64,000 nucleotides of DNA from Plantibacter sp. Leaf314 (GCF_001423185.1 NZ_LMOB01000001.1:1595889-1659888); one strand, 5' to 3'. Positions 32,333 to 41,806 are shown, counted from the stretch's first letter. The notes: generated by a model from the letters alone, not told the origin. Numbers and translations: made by a program.

Positions 32333-35300
32333 TCAGGCGGAACCCTCTTCGGACGGACCCGAGAAGAGGGACGATGCCGTCGGCTGCGGGGTGACTCCCG
32401 CCGCACCGGACGCACCCGCGGCGTTCGCCGCACCGACGAGGGTCCCGAAGTAGAACGCGAGGAGCAGGAGGACCGCCGCACCGAGCCCGACGACCGCCCA
32501 GAGGAGCGCCTTCGGGATGCTCTGGTCGAGCGGTTCGCCCCGGTACTCGGGAAGGTCGCGATCCGGGACCGACGTCGGCGTGGCGGGCTGCTCCGTCGGA
32601 GATGGTGCGGTCGTGGGCTGCGGCGGCAGGGAGGCACCGACGATCCCCGCGGCCGCGGCCGGGGTCACGAAGCCGTTCGAGCCGTCGAGCTCGGGGAAGG
32701 CGACCGTCTCACCGGGCAGCGCGGCAGGAGACGTCTGCACGGGGTGCGTGGCCGGACCCTGCGACGGGACGGCGGCGTGCGCGCCCATGGCCTGACCGTA
32801 TGCGGGTGCCGGACCGGCTCCGTGCTCGCCTGCGGTGACCTCGTCCGAGCCGTCGTCGTCGTTGCGCTCGACCGGATCCGTCACGTCCTCGACGCCCGGC
32901 ACCGTGGCCTCGGCGGGTGCTGGTTCCGGATCGGTGACGGCGTCCGTCTGCAGCGACCATCCGCCCTCGGCGGCGAAGGCGTCGGCGAGGGAGTCGGACG
33001 ATGCCGCTTCCGCCTCGGGGGCACTCGGCTGCTCAGCGGGTGTCGTCGGTTCGGCCGGGGCAGAACCGTCCGTCGGTTCGGCATGGGACGGCGCACCGTC
33101 CGAGACCGGGACCTCAACCGTCTCGGTGTCGGGACCGACGTCGAACAGCGACTCGAGCCGCAGCTCCTCGCTGACGGGCTCCGGCTCGGTGGTGGCCGAG
33201 CTGTCGGCGTCGGTGACTTCGGCGTCAGGCGCATCGACGTCGGTGACTTCGGCGTCGGTGTCAGCGACGAAGGACGGCAGCGGCGTGGCGGCTGCCGCGG
33301 AGAGCGGGACCGCGTCGAACTGGACGATCTCCTCGTCGAACTCGTCGTCGAGTTCCTCCGGGTCGACCGCGAATCCGGCCGACTCGGCCGGCGGGGCGGT
33401 GTCGGTCGATGACGCGGGCACGTCGATCGACGCATCCGCACCCTCGGTGTCGTCGGATGTCCGCTCATCGAGGTCGGCCGCGGGGCTCGTGCCCGCGGAT
33501 CCGAGCACGCCGAGCGCTCCGAGTCCACCGGCAGCAGCTGCGGCGTCGAGGCTGGCGTCGAGTCCGCCGAGCGACAGCGTCGGGAACAGGTCGACCGTGT
33601 CGTTCGCCGCGGGGATCACGGCAGGGGCGTCCGAGTCGGCGTCGTCGATCGTGTCGTCACGCCAACTCGCATACTCGTCACCCGGGCCGTCGACGAGCGG
33701 GCGACCGAGGGTCTCCGCGGCGAGCCCGGGAGCGAACGGCTGCACGTCTCCGGCGATGAACGCCGCATCGGGGACCTCGCCCTCAAGGGCGAGTTCCGAC
33801 GGCGACGCTGCGCTGACCGCGGGTGCATCGGTGCCCTCCCACTGGACGGCGGGCACCGGGATCGGCTGCGTCGTGGGAGCGGCGTGCACGAGGGGGTCGA
33901 GTGCGTCGTTCGGAGCGAGGTCCCAGACGAAGGGCGCGCTCCCGAAGGGGCTGACCGTCGGCTCGGGCTGCACGCCGTCGAGGGAGATGAGTTCGGTGAT
34001 GGAGCGCTCGGCCTGGGGCGTCGGCGGGCCGAAGGCGGGCGGGACCTCGGAGGTCTCCGTCGCGGTGTCGTCCGTCGCCGGGGCGTCCGCAGGGGCGTGG
34101 TCCACCAGGGCGTCGGTGTCGGCGGATCGGTCCGTGGCCGCGGGCTCGGGGTCGATCGGGGACGGCTGGCCTGCGGCCGCGCCGCCGAGGGCGGTGAACC
34201 CGGGGCCACCGAGGCTGTCGAACGGCCGTGTCTCGTCGAGCGGTTCGGCTGAGGCGTCCGGCACCGTCTCGGGCCACGGCACCTCGGCCGGTGAGCTCGG
34301 GGCGTCCGGCGTCGGCGCGGCGACGACCGTGTCCCAGCGGAACGGGGCGGCCGGCGTGACGGGTGCGGAGCTCGCGGTGGCGTCCGGTGCCGGTCCGGTG
34401 ACCGTCTCGGGCTCGAGCGGGGTGGGCTGCGCAGCGAGGGAGTCATCGACGGTGTCGACCGGTCCAGAAGCGGCGTCCGCGCTGACGGCGTCCGTGCTGA
34501 CGGAGTCCGCGCTGATGGCGTCCGTGTGCGGCTCGGTCTCGATCGACCAGGGCTCCGCCGGGAGCGGGTCGGCGGCGGCGGGAGCAGCGTCCGTGAAGAT
34601 CGGGGCGGCGGCGTCGGACGACTGCGCAGCGGGCGCCGTCTGGCTCGCGCCGAACGTCTCGCCGAACGGCTCCGTGAGCCAGGCGAGCGGATCGGTCCGT
34701 GGGGCGGAGGTCGTGGCGTCGTCGGCGGTGGAGGCCTGGTCGGGGGCGGCGTCGGTGGAGCGGTCGCGGACCTCGACGGTCTCGCCACCGAGGACGTCGT
34801 CGCCGAAGGTCTCGGAGAGGCTCCAGGAGCCCTCCGGGAGGTCGTCGTCCGAGCCGGCGGCCGCAGGGGCCGAGGTCGGCTCGACCGGCTGCGCGCCGAA
34901 CGTCGCGGCGGGAGGCAGCGGCGCATCGACGGGCTGCGGCGCTACCGGTTCGGCGTTCGGTGCCGTGTCGAAGCCGCTCGGGCGTGCCGGGGTGTCGGTC
35001 GACGGGGTCGCGTGCTCGGCGTCGACGGCCGCCCAGGCCTCGGGATCGTCCGCGGCCAGGGCCCGGGCCGTCGGCAGGGCCATCGTCGAGACGTCTTCCG
35101 CTGCCGGTTGCGCGTCGTCGTCGCTCGCGCCGAGACTCCAGGGTTCGTCGTCGACGGGCGGGAGGACGACCGGGTTGGTCGGTGCGGGACGGAAGGTACC
35201 GGCAGGGGCGTGCTGGAGTACGGAATCGGTGTCGACCGTGAGCTCGTTGCGAGCCGGCGGGGTCGGAGCCGCGGGGGCCGGGGTCGGCGGGACGACGGGC

Positions 35301-35704
35301 AGCTCGAGGGCGTTCGGGTGCCGGAGCGCACCCGTCGACTCGGATGCAGGAGTGGACTCGGCGACCGGAGACGCGTCGGACACGGGCGTCCACGCGGGAG
35401 CGGGAGCCTGGTTCGACTCGGGTGCCGGCGTCCACGCGGGAGCGGGAGCGGGAGCCTGGTTCGACTCGGGCGCGGGCGTCCACGAGGGAGCGGGGGCCGA
35501 CTCGGCCGGTGCGGGCGTCTCAGCCGGTACGGCGGTCGGGTCGGCGACGACGGGGGGCGCGGACGGTCGGTCGTCCTCGTCGTCCGGTTGGGTCTCGATC
35601 GCCTCCGTGTCGTCGGCGTCGAGCTGCGACAGGAGCCAGTCGGTTCCGTCCGCCGAATCGTCCGGCAGGCCGGAGCCGCCGCGATCGGTCCCGTCGCCGG
35701 ACAT
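32333..35704 (-). CDS. Giant Pro/Ala/Asp-rich, nearly lysine-free protein with C-terminal membrane anchor
   Basis: 1123 residues, no recognised domain. It is dominated by Ala, Pro, Asp, Glu, Ser and Thr; one lysine (SIPKALLW) and no cysteine were found by reading the whole sequence. A single helix (ALLWAVVGLGAAVLLLLAFYFG, about 1066-1091) precedes a 32-residue tail; no signal peptide is present, so the long part is likely cytoplasmic. Short Trp motifs recur in the disordered part (PWSLGA, SWSLSE, PWSIET, GWSLQT, also AWLTEP, RWDTVV). Tandem segments APAWTPAPESNQ and AEVTDVDAPDAEVTDAD occur. The ATG shares one base with the pyrE stop (TGATG), so the two genes are co-translated. A long frame on the other strand lacks these traits. 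Confidence 0.75.
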   Translation of the reverse strand: MSGDGTDRGGSGLPDDSADGTDWLLSQLDADDTEAIETQPDDEDDRPSAPPVVADPTAVPAETPAPAESAPAPSWTPAPESNQAPAPAPAWTPAPESNQAPAPAWTPVSDASPVAESTPASESTGALRHPNALELPVVPPTPAPAAPTPPARNELTVDTDSVLQHAPAGTFRPAPTNPVVLPPVDDEPWSLGASDDDAQPAAEDVSTMALPTARALAADDPEAWAAVDAEHATPSTDTPARPSGFDTAPNAEPVAPQPVDAPLPPAATFGAQPVEPTSAPAAAGSDDDLPEGSWSLSETFGDDVLGGETVEVRDRSTDAAPDQASTADDATTSAPRTDPLAWLTEPFGETFGASQTAPAAQSSDAAAPIFTDAAPAAADPLPAEPWSIETEPHTDAISADSVSTDAVSADAASGPVDTVDDSLAAQPTPLEPETVTGPAPDATASSAPVTPAAPFRWDTVVAAPTPDAPSSPAEVPWPETVPDASAEPLDETRPFDSLGGPGFTALGGAAAGQPSPIDPEPAATDRSADTDALVDHAPADAPATDDTATETSEVPPAFGPPTPQAERSITELISLDGVQPEPTVSPFGSAPFVWDLAPNDALDPLVHAAPTTQPIPVPAVQWEGTDAPAVSAASPSELALEGEVPDAAFIAGDVQPFAPGLAAETLGRPLVDGPGDEYASWRDDTIDDADSDAPAVIPAANDTVDLFPTLSLGGLDASLDAAAAAGGLGALGVLGSAGTSPAADLDERTSDDTEGADASIDVPASSTDTAPPAESAGFAVDPEELDDEFDEEIVQFDAVPLSAAAATPLPSFVADTDAEVTDVDAPDAEVTDADSSATTEPEPVSEELRLESLFDVGPDTETVEVPVSDGAPSHAEPTDGSAPAEPTTPAEQPSAPEAEAASSDSLADAFAAEGGWSLQTDAVTDPEPAPAEATVPGVEDVTDPVERNDDDGSDEVTAGEHGAGPAPAYGQAMGAHAAVPSQGPATHPVQTSPAALPGETVAFPELDGSNGFVTPAAAAGIVGASLPPQPTTAPSPTEQPATPTSVPDRDLPEYRGEPLDQSIPKALLWAVVGLGAAVLLLLAFYFGTLVGAANAAGASGAAGVTPQPTASSLFSGPSEEGSA

Positions 35705-36252
35705 CAGGCGAGTCCCAGGTCTTCCAGGCCGATGGCGGCCAGGTACTGGTAGCCGGCGGCCTCGATGATCTCGCGGGCGCCGGTGGCGCGGTCGACGACG
35801 ACGGCCACCGCGACGACCTCGGCACCGATCTTCTCGAGCGCCTCGGCGGCCTTGAGCGGCGAGCCGCCGGTGGTCGAGGTGTCCTCGAGGACGATCACGC
35901 GCTTGCCCTGGAGGTCCGGGCCCTCGACCTGCTTGCCGCGGCCGTGGTCCTTGGGCTCCTTACGGACGACGAACGCGTCGTACGTCAGGCCGCGTGCAGC
36001 GCCCTGGTGCAGGATCGCGGCGGCGACGGGGTCGGCTCCCATGGTGAGTCCGCCGACCGCGAAGACGTCGGGGACGTCGGCGATGAGGTCGATCATGACC
36101 TGACCGATGAGCGGCGCGACGCGGTGGTCGAGGCTCACCTTGCGGAGGTCGACGTAGTACGTCGCTTTCTTGCCGCTCGTCAGGGTGAAGTCACCGTGGA
36201 ACACGGCTTCCGCCGAGATGTGGTCAATGAGCTGAGCTCGTGCGTCCGTCAC
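35704..36252 (-). CDS. pyrE: Orotate phosphoribosyltransferase
   Basis: 182 residues from a GTG. Couples orotate to PRPP to form OMP, the fifth step of pyrimidine synthesis. The PRPP loop is VIVLEDTSTTGGS; the catalytic flexible loop is VVRKEPKDHGRGKQVEGP and the N-terminal YYVDLRKVSLD is typical of the actinobacterial form. TAGACT seven bases before the GTG with no ribosome site suggests a leaderless mRNA. It is followed by, and overlaps, the giant disordered protein, an unusual partner for a metabolic gene. Confidence 0.93.
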   Translation of the reverse strand: MTDARAQLIDHISAEAVFHGDFTLTSGKKATYYVDLRKVSLDHRVAPLIGQVMIDLIADVPDVFAVGGLTMGADPVAAAILHQGAARGLTYDAFVVRKEPKDHGRGKQVEGPDLQGKRVIVLEDTSTTGGSPLKAAEALEKIGAEVVAVAVVVDRATGAREIIEAAGYQYLAAIGLEDLGLA

Positions 36253-36259
36253 GCCGACG

Positions 36260-36265
36260 AGTCTA
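36260..36265 (-). promoter_or_regulatory. Leaderless promoter -10 (TAGACT) of pyrE
   Basis: On the minus strand TAGACT ends seven bases before the pyrE GTG. No good -35 match was seen. Confidence 0.45.
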
Positions 36266-36328
36266 CAAGCTGTGACCCCCCTCGCCGCAGTCGCCCGGAT
36301 GGGGGCACTCGATGTCCTCGACGCAGGA

Positions 36329-36364
36329 GAGCCCCGGCGTATCGGGCTCGACTCGCCGGGGCTC
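36329..36364 (-). terminator. Terminator after the APC permease, upstream of pyrE
   Basis: GAGCCCCGGCG and CGCCGGGGCTC pair over 11 bases with a 14-base loop, 50 bases after the permease stop codon; it insulates pyrE from the permease transcript. Confidence 0.65.
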
Positions 36365-36413
36365 GGTGCGGCCACCCCGCCACCGTCCTGCGATGGTGAG
36401 GCGGAGCCGGGGG

Positions 36414-37970
36414 TCAACGCGTCGGGCCGGACCCCGGCTGCTCAGGTGCATCGGGTGCGAGGAGTCCGGCTTCGGTCGCGCCACCGTAGCCCTCGGTCTC
36501 CGGGTCGCCGTGCAGACCACCAGAGACCGCGTACTCCTCCTCCGGCGACATGACGAGGCGGTGGCGCCCCCAGACCGCGAAGGCGACCAGCATCACGACG
36601 TAGACCACGACGATGGCGATGATCGCCGGCAGGAACGTCGGGTTGAGGAGGAAGCCGACGAAGATGAGCGCGGCGATGACGGCCGCGATGACCGCGCCGG
36701 GCACGCCCCACGGGCTGAGGTAGGGGCGCTTCGCGTTCGGGAACTTCCTCCGGAGCAGCAGGAACGCGATCATCTGCATGAGGTACGCCAACACGGCGCC
36801 CCAGACGGCGATGTTGAGCACGATCGCCCCGGCGACGCCGCCCGACCCGCCGGCCGCTTCCACGATGAGGAGCGCCACGAACCCGATGAGGGCACCGGCC
36901 ACGAGCGCGACCCACGGCGTCTGGCGCTTCCCCGTCAGGGAGAGGAAGCGCGGGTAGTACCCGGCGCGGGACAGCGAGTACATGTTGCGCCCGTAGGCGA
37001 ACATGATCCCCTGCAGCGACGCGAGCAGACCGATCAGCGCGAACAGCGCGAGCACGGCGGCGGCACCGTCACCGACGATGGCCCGGAAGCCGTCGAGCAA
37101 CGGTTCGCCCGCGGTCCCCGTCGCCTCGGCACCGATCACGCCGGTGTTCAGGAACAGGACGAGGAGACCCGTGACGATGAGCGTGCCCCGAGCCCAGAAG
37201 CCCGCCTTCGGGATGTCGCGCGCCGGGTTGTGGGACTCCTCCGCGGCGAGCGGCAGCTCCTCGATGCCGAGGAAGAACCACATGGCGAACGGCAGGGCGA
37301 AGAGGATCGGGAGCACGCCGTGCGGCAGGAACTCCGTCTGCCCGGGGTCGGGGGCGATGTCGAACAGGTTCGCCCATGCGAACTGTCCGGAGAAGACCGC
37401 CATCGCCGAGAAGACGAGGAGGATGCCGATGGAGATGATCGAGACGACGATCGCGAAGCGGAAGGAGATGCTCGCGCCGGCGGAGTTCAACGCGATGAAG
37501 GCGATGTAGAGGATCGCCCACCAGACCGGTGACGGCATCGAGAAGCCGAGGAGTTCGCTCGTGATGGCGTCGGCGTAGGAGGCGGAGAAGTACACGATGA
37601 CCGCGGTCGTCGCGACGTACTCGATCGTCTCGGCGAGTCCGGTGACGAAGCCGCCGAGCGGACCCATCGCCGCTCTCGCGAAGGAGTACGCGCCGCCCGT
37701 GTGGGGCATGGCCGCCGCCATCTCCCCGATGGAGAAGATCATGCCGTAGTACATCGCCACGAGGATGATGAAGGCGATGAGCATGCCGCCGAACCCGGCG
37801 AAGTCGATGCCGAAGTTCCAGCCGGAGAAGTCGCCGGAGATGACCGCCGCGACGGCGAGGCCCCAGAGCCCCCACACGCCGGCGGATCGTTTCAAGCTGC
37901 GTTTCTCGAAGTAGCCCTCACCGGCCGCGGTGTAGGTCACCCCGGAGATCTTGCGCGTTTCGTTGGCCAT
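36414..37970 (-). CDS. APC-superfamily amine permease, ethanolamine-permease-like
   Basis: 518 residues with about twelve helices. The start KISGVTYTAAGEGYFEKRSLKRSAGVWGLW and the SGWNFGIDFAGFGGM, MAAAMPHTGGAYSFARAAMGPLGG and LGIEELPLAAEESHNPARDIP segments are those of the ethanolamine/amino-acid permease (EAT) branch. AGGA lies before the ATG at 37970. It faces the gamma-glutamyl ligase gene; the shared 238-base gap should co-regulate uptake and breakdown of an amine. The hydrophilic 35-residue C-terminal tail is disordered. Confidence 0.85.
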   Translation of the reverse strand: MANETRKISGVTYTAAGEGYFEKRSLKRSAGVWGLWGLAVAAVISGDFSGWNFGIDFAGFGGMLIAFIILVAMYYGMIFSIGEMAAAMPHTGGAYSFARAAMGPLGGFVTGLAETIEYVATTAVIVYFSASYADAITSELLGFSMPSPVWWAILYIAFIALNSAGASISFRFAIVVSIISIGILLVFSAMAVFSGQFAWANLFDIAPDPGQTEFLPHGVLPILFALPFAMWFFLGIEELPLAAEESHNPARDIPKAGFWARGTLIVTGLLVLFLNTGVIGAEATGTAGEPLLDGFRAIVGDGAAAVLALFALIGLLASLQGIMFAYGRNMYSLSRAGYYPRFLSLTGKRQTPWVALVAGALIGFVALLIVEAAGGSGGVAGAIVLNIAVWGAVLAYLMQMIAFLLLRRKFPNAKRPYLSPWGVPGAVIAAVIAALIFVGFLLNPTFLPAIIAIVVVYVVMLVAFAVWGRHRLVMSPEEEYAVSGGLHGDPETEGYGGATEAGLLAPDAPEQPGSGPTR

Positions 37971-38039
37971 CGACAGGTCCTGTTCGCTCGGGTTGCGCGC
38001 TCGTCGGGCCCGCACAACGTCCTCAGATCGGTTGGCCCG

Positions 38040-38069
38040 ACTATAGGACCTGCAATGGTCGCGTGTACA
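38040..38069 (-). promoter_or_regulatory. Possible promoter of the APC permease
   Basis: Minus-strand TATAGT (38040-38045) with TGTACA 18 bases upstream, about 70 bases before the permease start. A GACC-N6-GGTC inverted repeat (38047-38060) lies in the spacer. Confidence 0.4.
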
Positions 38070-38131
38070 TACCTTTGTGACAGATTCAGTCCGCAGAACT
38101 CCTTCGCGTCCCGGGGATGCTGTGATGTAAT

Positions 38132-38147
38132 GGTCGAGTTCGCGACC
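38132..38147. promoter_or_regulatory. GGTCG-N6-CGACC palindrome upstream of the gamma-glutamyl ligase
   Basis: A 16-base inverted repeat 61 bases before the ligase ATG, in the divergent promoter region. FCD/GntR proteins often bind GGTC-containing palindromes, and one is encoded at the end of this cluster, but the link is inference. Confidence 0.4.
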
Positions 38148-38208
38148 TTTCAGTTCTCCGCCGCTGCAGAACCACCGACGGCGGGTCCCCGACCCACGAG
38201 GAGCTCCC

Positions 38209-39576
38209 ATGCACCCACGTTCAGGAAACCTGACGCTCGAGGAGCTCACGACCGCGGTCGCGGCGAAGGAGATCGACACCGTCATCCTCGCCTTCACCGA
38301 CATGCAGGGGCGGCTCGTCGGCAAGCGCGTCTCGGCACGGCTCTTCGTCGAGGACGTCGCCGAACACGGCGCCGAGTGCTGCAACTACCTCCTCGCCGTC
38401 GACGTGGAGATGAACACCGTCGACGGCTACGCGATGTCGAGCTGGGAGCGCGGCTACGGCGACATGGCGATGATCCCCGACTTCTCGACCCTCCGTCACG
38501 TGCCCTGGCTTCCGGGCACGGCCCTCGTCACCGCCGATCTGCAGTGGCTCGACGACGCCCCCGTGGTCGCCTCCCCCAGGCAGATCCTCATCGCCCAGCT
38601 CGAACGGCTCGCCGAACGCGGACTCGTCCCCTTCGTCGGCACGGAGCTCGAGTTCCTCGTGTTCGACGACACCTTCCGCGAGGCCTGGGCGAAGGACTAC
38701 ACGAAGCTGACCCCGGCGACCGACTACAACATCGACTACGCGATCCTCGCCTCCACCCGCATGGAGCCCCTGCTCCGCGACATCCGCAACGCGATGGACG
38801 GCGCGGGGATGTACTGCGAGGGCGTCAAGGGCGAGTGCAACCTCGGCCAGCAGGAGATCGCGTTCCGGTACGACCACGCCCTGGTCACCTGCGACAACCA
38901 CTCCATCTACAAGAACGGCGCGAAGGAGATCGCGGACGCGCACGGCAAGAGCCTCACGTTCATGGCGAAGTTCGACGAGCGCGAGGGCAACAGCTGCCAC
39001 ATCCACATCAGTCTCCGCGGCGAGGACGGCTCGGCGGTCTTCGCGGACCCCGACGCCCCCGACGGCATGTCGAAGCTGTTCCGGCACTTCCTCGCCGGGC
39101 AGATCGCCGCCATGCGCGAACTGACGATGTTCTTCGCGCCCAACATCAACTCCTACAAGCGCTACGTCGACGGCAGCTTCGCCCCCACCGCGGTGGCCTG
39201 GGGCCACGACAACCGCACGTGCTCGTTGCGCGTCGTCGGCCGAGGCCTCGGGATGCGCGTCGAGAACCGGGTGCCGGGCGGTGACGTCAACCAGTACCTC
39301 GCGGTCGCCGCGCTCATCGCGGCCGGACTGCACGGGATCGAGAACGAACTGGAACTCGAGGAGGCGACGACCGGCAACGCCTACACGGGCGGCGCCCCAC
39401 GCGTGCCGACGTCGTTGCGGGAGGCGGCGGAGCTGTTCTCCCAGTCGACGATCGCCCGCGAGGCCTTTGGCGACGAGGTCGTCGACCACTACCTCAACTT
39501 CGCGAAGGTGGAGCTCGCCGCCTTCGACGCGGCGGTGACGGACTGGGAACGGGTGCGCGGCTTTGAGCGCCTCTGA
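38209..39576 (+). CDS. Glutamine-synthetase-family gamma-glutamyl amine ligase
   Basis: 455 residues. Belongs to the glutamine-synthetase family members that join glutamate to an amine with ATP, such as the gamma-glutamylputrescine and gamma-glutamylethanolamide synthetases, not to true GlnA: it is in an amine-use cluster, lacks the adenylylation-site region of GlnA, and has the family's TELEFLVF, EGVKGECNLGQQEIAF, NSCHIHISL and NRTCSLRVVG segments. Ribosome site GAGGAG just before the ATG. Makes the gamma-glutamyl amine that protects the amine during later oxidation. Confidence 0.88.
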   Translation: MHPRSGNLTLEELTTAVAAKEIDTVILAFTDMQGRLVGKRVSARLFVEDVAEHGAECCNYLLAVDVEMNTVDGYAMSSWERGYGDMAMIPDFSTLRHVPWLPGTALVTADLQWLDDAPVVASPRQILIAQLERLAERGLVPFVGTELEFLVFDDTFREAWAKDYTKLTPATDYNIDYAILASTRMEPLLRDIRNAMDGAGMYCEGVKGECNLGQQEIAFRYDHALVTCDNHSIYKNGAKEIADAHGKSLTFMAKFDEREGNSCHIHISLRGEDGSAVFADPDAPDGMSKLFRHFLAGQIAAMRELTMFFAPNINSYKRYVDGSFAPTAVAWGHDNRTCSLRVVGRGLGMRVENRVPGGDVNQYLAVAALIAAGLHGIENELELEEATTGNAYTGGAPRVPTSLREAAELFSQSTIAREAFGDEVVDHYLNFAKVELAAFDAAVTDWERVRGFERL

Positions 39577-40402
39577 CCAGGACGGCCCCGAGGTGACCGC
39601 GGCGGCTTCGGAGGCGCCGGTCTCCAGCGCTCCGCTCATCGGCGTCACCACCTATCTGGAGCAGGCGCAGACCGGCGTGTGGGACGTGCCCGCCTCCTTC
39701 CTGCCCAAGGTCTACCTCGACGCGGTGACCGACGCCGGCGGGATCGTCGTCCTCCTCCCGCCGCAACCCGTGAACCGCGCGGTCGCGGCCTCCGTGCTCT
39801 CCCGCCTCGACGGGCTGATCGTCTCCGGCGGCGCCGACGTCGACCCCGGCCTGTACGGGCAGGCCGCCCATCCGCGTACCGGTCGGCCCCGCACGGATCG
39901 GGATGCCTGGGAGGAGGCCCTGCTCACCGCGGCGATCGACGCCGAGCTGCCGTTCCTCGGCATCTGTCGCGGTGCGCAGCTTCTCAACGTCGCCCTCGGG
40001 GGAACGCTCATCCAGCACCTGCCCGACGTCGTCGGCGACGACTCGTTCCAGCCCGGCGAGGGCGTCTTCGGACCGAAGACCGTGGCGATCGACGCCGACT
40101 CGCGACTCGCCGCCCTGCTCCGCCAGGACGACGACGAGCTCGACGTGCACGTCTACCACCACCAGTCGATCGACCGCGTGGCCGACGGACTCGTCGTGAC
40201 CGCCAGCACCGAGGAGGGCGTCATCGAGGCCGTCGAGCTGCCGGACGTGCCGTTCGGCCTCGCGGTGCAGTGGCACCCCGAGGAGGAGACCGCCGACCGA
40301 CGCCTCTTCGCCGGCCTCGTCGACGCCGCCCGACGACACCGCGACGGCACCGACCGCACCCCCAGCACCACCGGCACCACCGACAGGAGCACCGCCCAGT
40401 GA
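39563..40402 (+). CDS. Gamma-glutamyl amide hydrolase (PuuD family, class I GATase fold)
   Basis: 279 residues. Catalytic triad visible: Cys in FLGICRGAQLLNVALGG, and His and Glu in VQWHPEEE; SGGADVDPGLYG and VHVYHHQSI are family markers. It releases glutamate from a gamma-glutamyl compound (4-(gamma-glutamylamino)butanoate in the putrescine route). The TTG start overlaps the ligase stop by 14 bases; a GTG at 39593 is a possible shorter start. The end has a Thr/Arg-rich tail. Third enzyme activity of the cluster. Confidence 0.87.
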   Translation: MSASDQDGPEVTAAASEAPVSSAPLIGVTTYLEQAQTGVWDVPASFLPKVYLDAVTDAGGIVVLLPPQPVNRAVAASVLSRLDGLIVSGGADVDPGLYGQAAHPRTGRPRTDRDAWEEALLTAAIDAELPFLGICRGAQLLNVALGGTLIQHLPDVVGDDSFQPGEGVFGPKTVAIDADSRLAALLRQDDDELDVHVYHHQSIDRVADGLVVTASTEEGVIEAVELPDVPFGLAVQWHPEEETADRRLFAGLVDAARRHRDGTDRTPSTTGTTDRSTAQ

Positions 40403-41754
40403 GTCACACGATCCTGAACCCCGCGAACGAGCACGTCGTCACGACCGTCGAGCACCTCGACGTCGCCGAGACCGACGCCGCCATCACCCGCGCGGCCGTC
40501 GCCCAGCGCGCGTGGGCCGCGCTCGCACCGGTCGACCGGGCGCAGGCCCTCCGCCGGTTCGCCGACGCGGTCGACGCCGACCGCGAGCACCTCGCGAGCC
40601 TGGAGGTCGTCAACTCCGGGCACCCGATCACGCAGGCACGGTGGGAAGCCGGTCACGTGCGCGACGTGCTCGAGTACTATTCCGGATCCCCCGAGCGGCT
40701 CTTCGGCCAGCAGATCCCCGTCGCGGGCGGGATCGACCTGACCTTCCACGAACCGCTTGGTGTCGTCGGCATCATCACCCCGTGGAACTTCCCCATGACG
40801 ATCGCCGCCTGGGGCTTCGCACCCGCACTGGCGGCGGGCAATGCCGTCGTCCTGAAGCCGGCGGAGTGGACGCCTCTCACGAGCATCCGCCTCGGCGAGC
40901 TCGCGCTCGAATCCGGGCTCCCCGAGGGCCTGTTCCAGGTGCTCCCCGGCCGCGGATCGGTCGTCGGCGAACGGTTCGTCACGAACGAGACCGTGCGGAA
41001 GGTGGTGTTCACCGGCTCGACGGCCGTCGGCAAACGGATCATGGCGGGCGCCTCCGAGCAGGTGAAGCGGGTCACCCTCGAGCTCGGCGGCAAGAGCGCC
41101 AACATCGTGTTCGCCGACGCCGACCTCGAACGCGCGGCCGCGACCGCCCCGTACGGGGTGTTCGAGAACGCCGGCCAGGACTGCTGCGCCCGCAGCCGCA
41201 TCCTCGTCCAACGCAGCGTCTACGAACGCTTCATGGAACTGCTCGAACCGGCCGTGCAGGGCGTCGTCGTCGGGGACCCGAACGACCCCGCGACGGAGAT
41301 GGGCCCGCTCGTCTCGGCGCCGCACCTCGCGTCCGTCCGTTCCTACGTGCCCGACGACGCACCCGTCGCGTTCACGGGAAGCGCTCCGGACGGACCCGGG
41401 TACTGGTTCGCGCCGACCGTGCTCACGCCCGAGCGAGGAGATCGAACGGTCCGGGAGGAGATCTTCGGGCCGGTCGTCACGGTGCTCCCCTTCGAGGACG
41501 AGGCCGACGCGCTCACCCTCGCCAACGACACGGAGTACGGGCTGTCGGGATCGATCTGGACGCGCGACGTCGGACGCGCCCTCCGCGCGGCCCGCGCCGT
41601 CGAAGCGGGGAACCTGTCCGTCAACTCGCATTCCTCCGTGCGCTACTCCACCCCGTTCGGCGGGTTCAAGCAGTCCGGCCTCGGGCGCGAGCTCGGACCG
41701 GACGCGCCGCTCGCCTTCACCGAGACGAAGAACGTCTTCATCGCCACCGACTGA
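40399..41754 (+). CDS. Aldehyde dehydrogenase
   Basis: 451 residues. Catalytic Cys in ENAGQDCCARSR, general base Glu in LELGGKS, Asn in ITPWNFPM, NAD site FTGSTAVGK; the C-terminal PFGGFKQSGLGRELG is intact. GTG start overlaps the hydrolase stop (GTGA). Oxidises a gamma-glutamylated or free amino-aldehyde to the acid with NAD(P). A double Cys at the active site is typical of PuuC-like and betaine-type members. Works between the SDR and the hydrolase in the proposed pathway. Confidence 0.9.
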   Translation: MSHTILNPANEHVVTTVEHLDVAETDAAITRAAVAQRAWAALAPVDRAQALRRFADAVDADREHLASLEVVNSGHPITQARWEAGHVRDVLEYYSGSPERLFGQQIPVAGGIDLTFHEPLGVVGIITPWNFPMTIAAWGFAPALAAGNAVVLKPAEWTPLTSIRLGELALESGLPEGLFQVLPGRGSVVGERFVTNETVRKVVFTGSTAVGKRIMAGASEQVKRVTLELGGKSANIVFADADLERAAATAPYGVFENAGQDCCARSRILVQRSVYERFMELLEPAVQGVVVGDPNDPATEMGPLVSAPHLASVRSYVPDDAPVAFTGSAPDGPGYWFAPTVLTPERGDRTVREEIFGPVVTVLPFEDEADALTLANDTEYGLSGSIWTRDVGRALRAARAVEAGNLSVNSHSSVRYSTPFGGFKQSGLGRELGPDAPLAFTETKNVFIATD

Positions 41755-41767
41755 CCCGCACCACCCC

Positions 41768-41806
41768 GTCCCCCGAGCACCACCCGCTCCCTGAGCACCA
41801 ACCCCC
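41768..41806. repeat. Degenerate units preceding interspersed repeat D
   Basis: Two imperfect GTCCCNGAGC-containing units (starting near 41768 and 41787) lead into the 22-base repeat at 41807, the same arrangement as at 24678-24756. Confidence 0.55.

Noticed and set aside
32835..35768. A 977-codon open frame on the plus strand, antisense to the giant protein.
   Set aside because: It mirrors the GC-rich codon pattern of the minus-strand gene, is Ser/Gly/Ala-rich without membrane helix or motif, has no ribosome site and would run into pyrE. The minus-strand frame is coupled to pyrE and has a membrane anchor.
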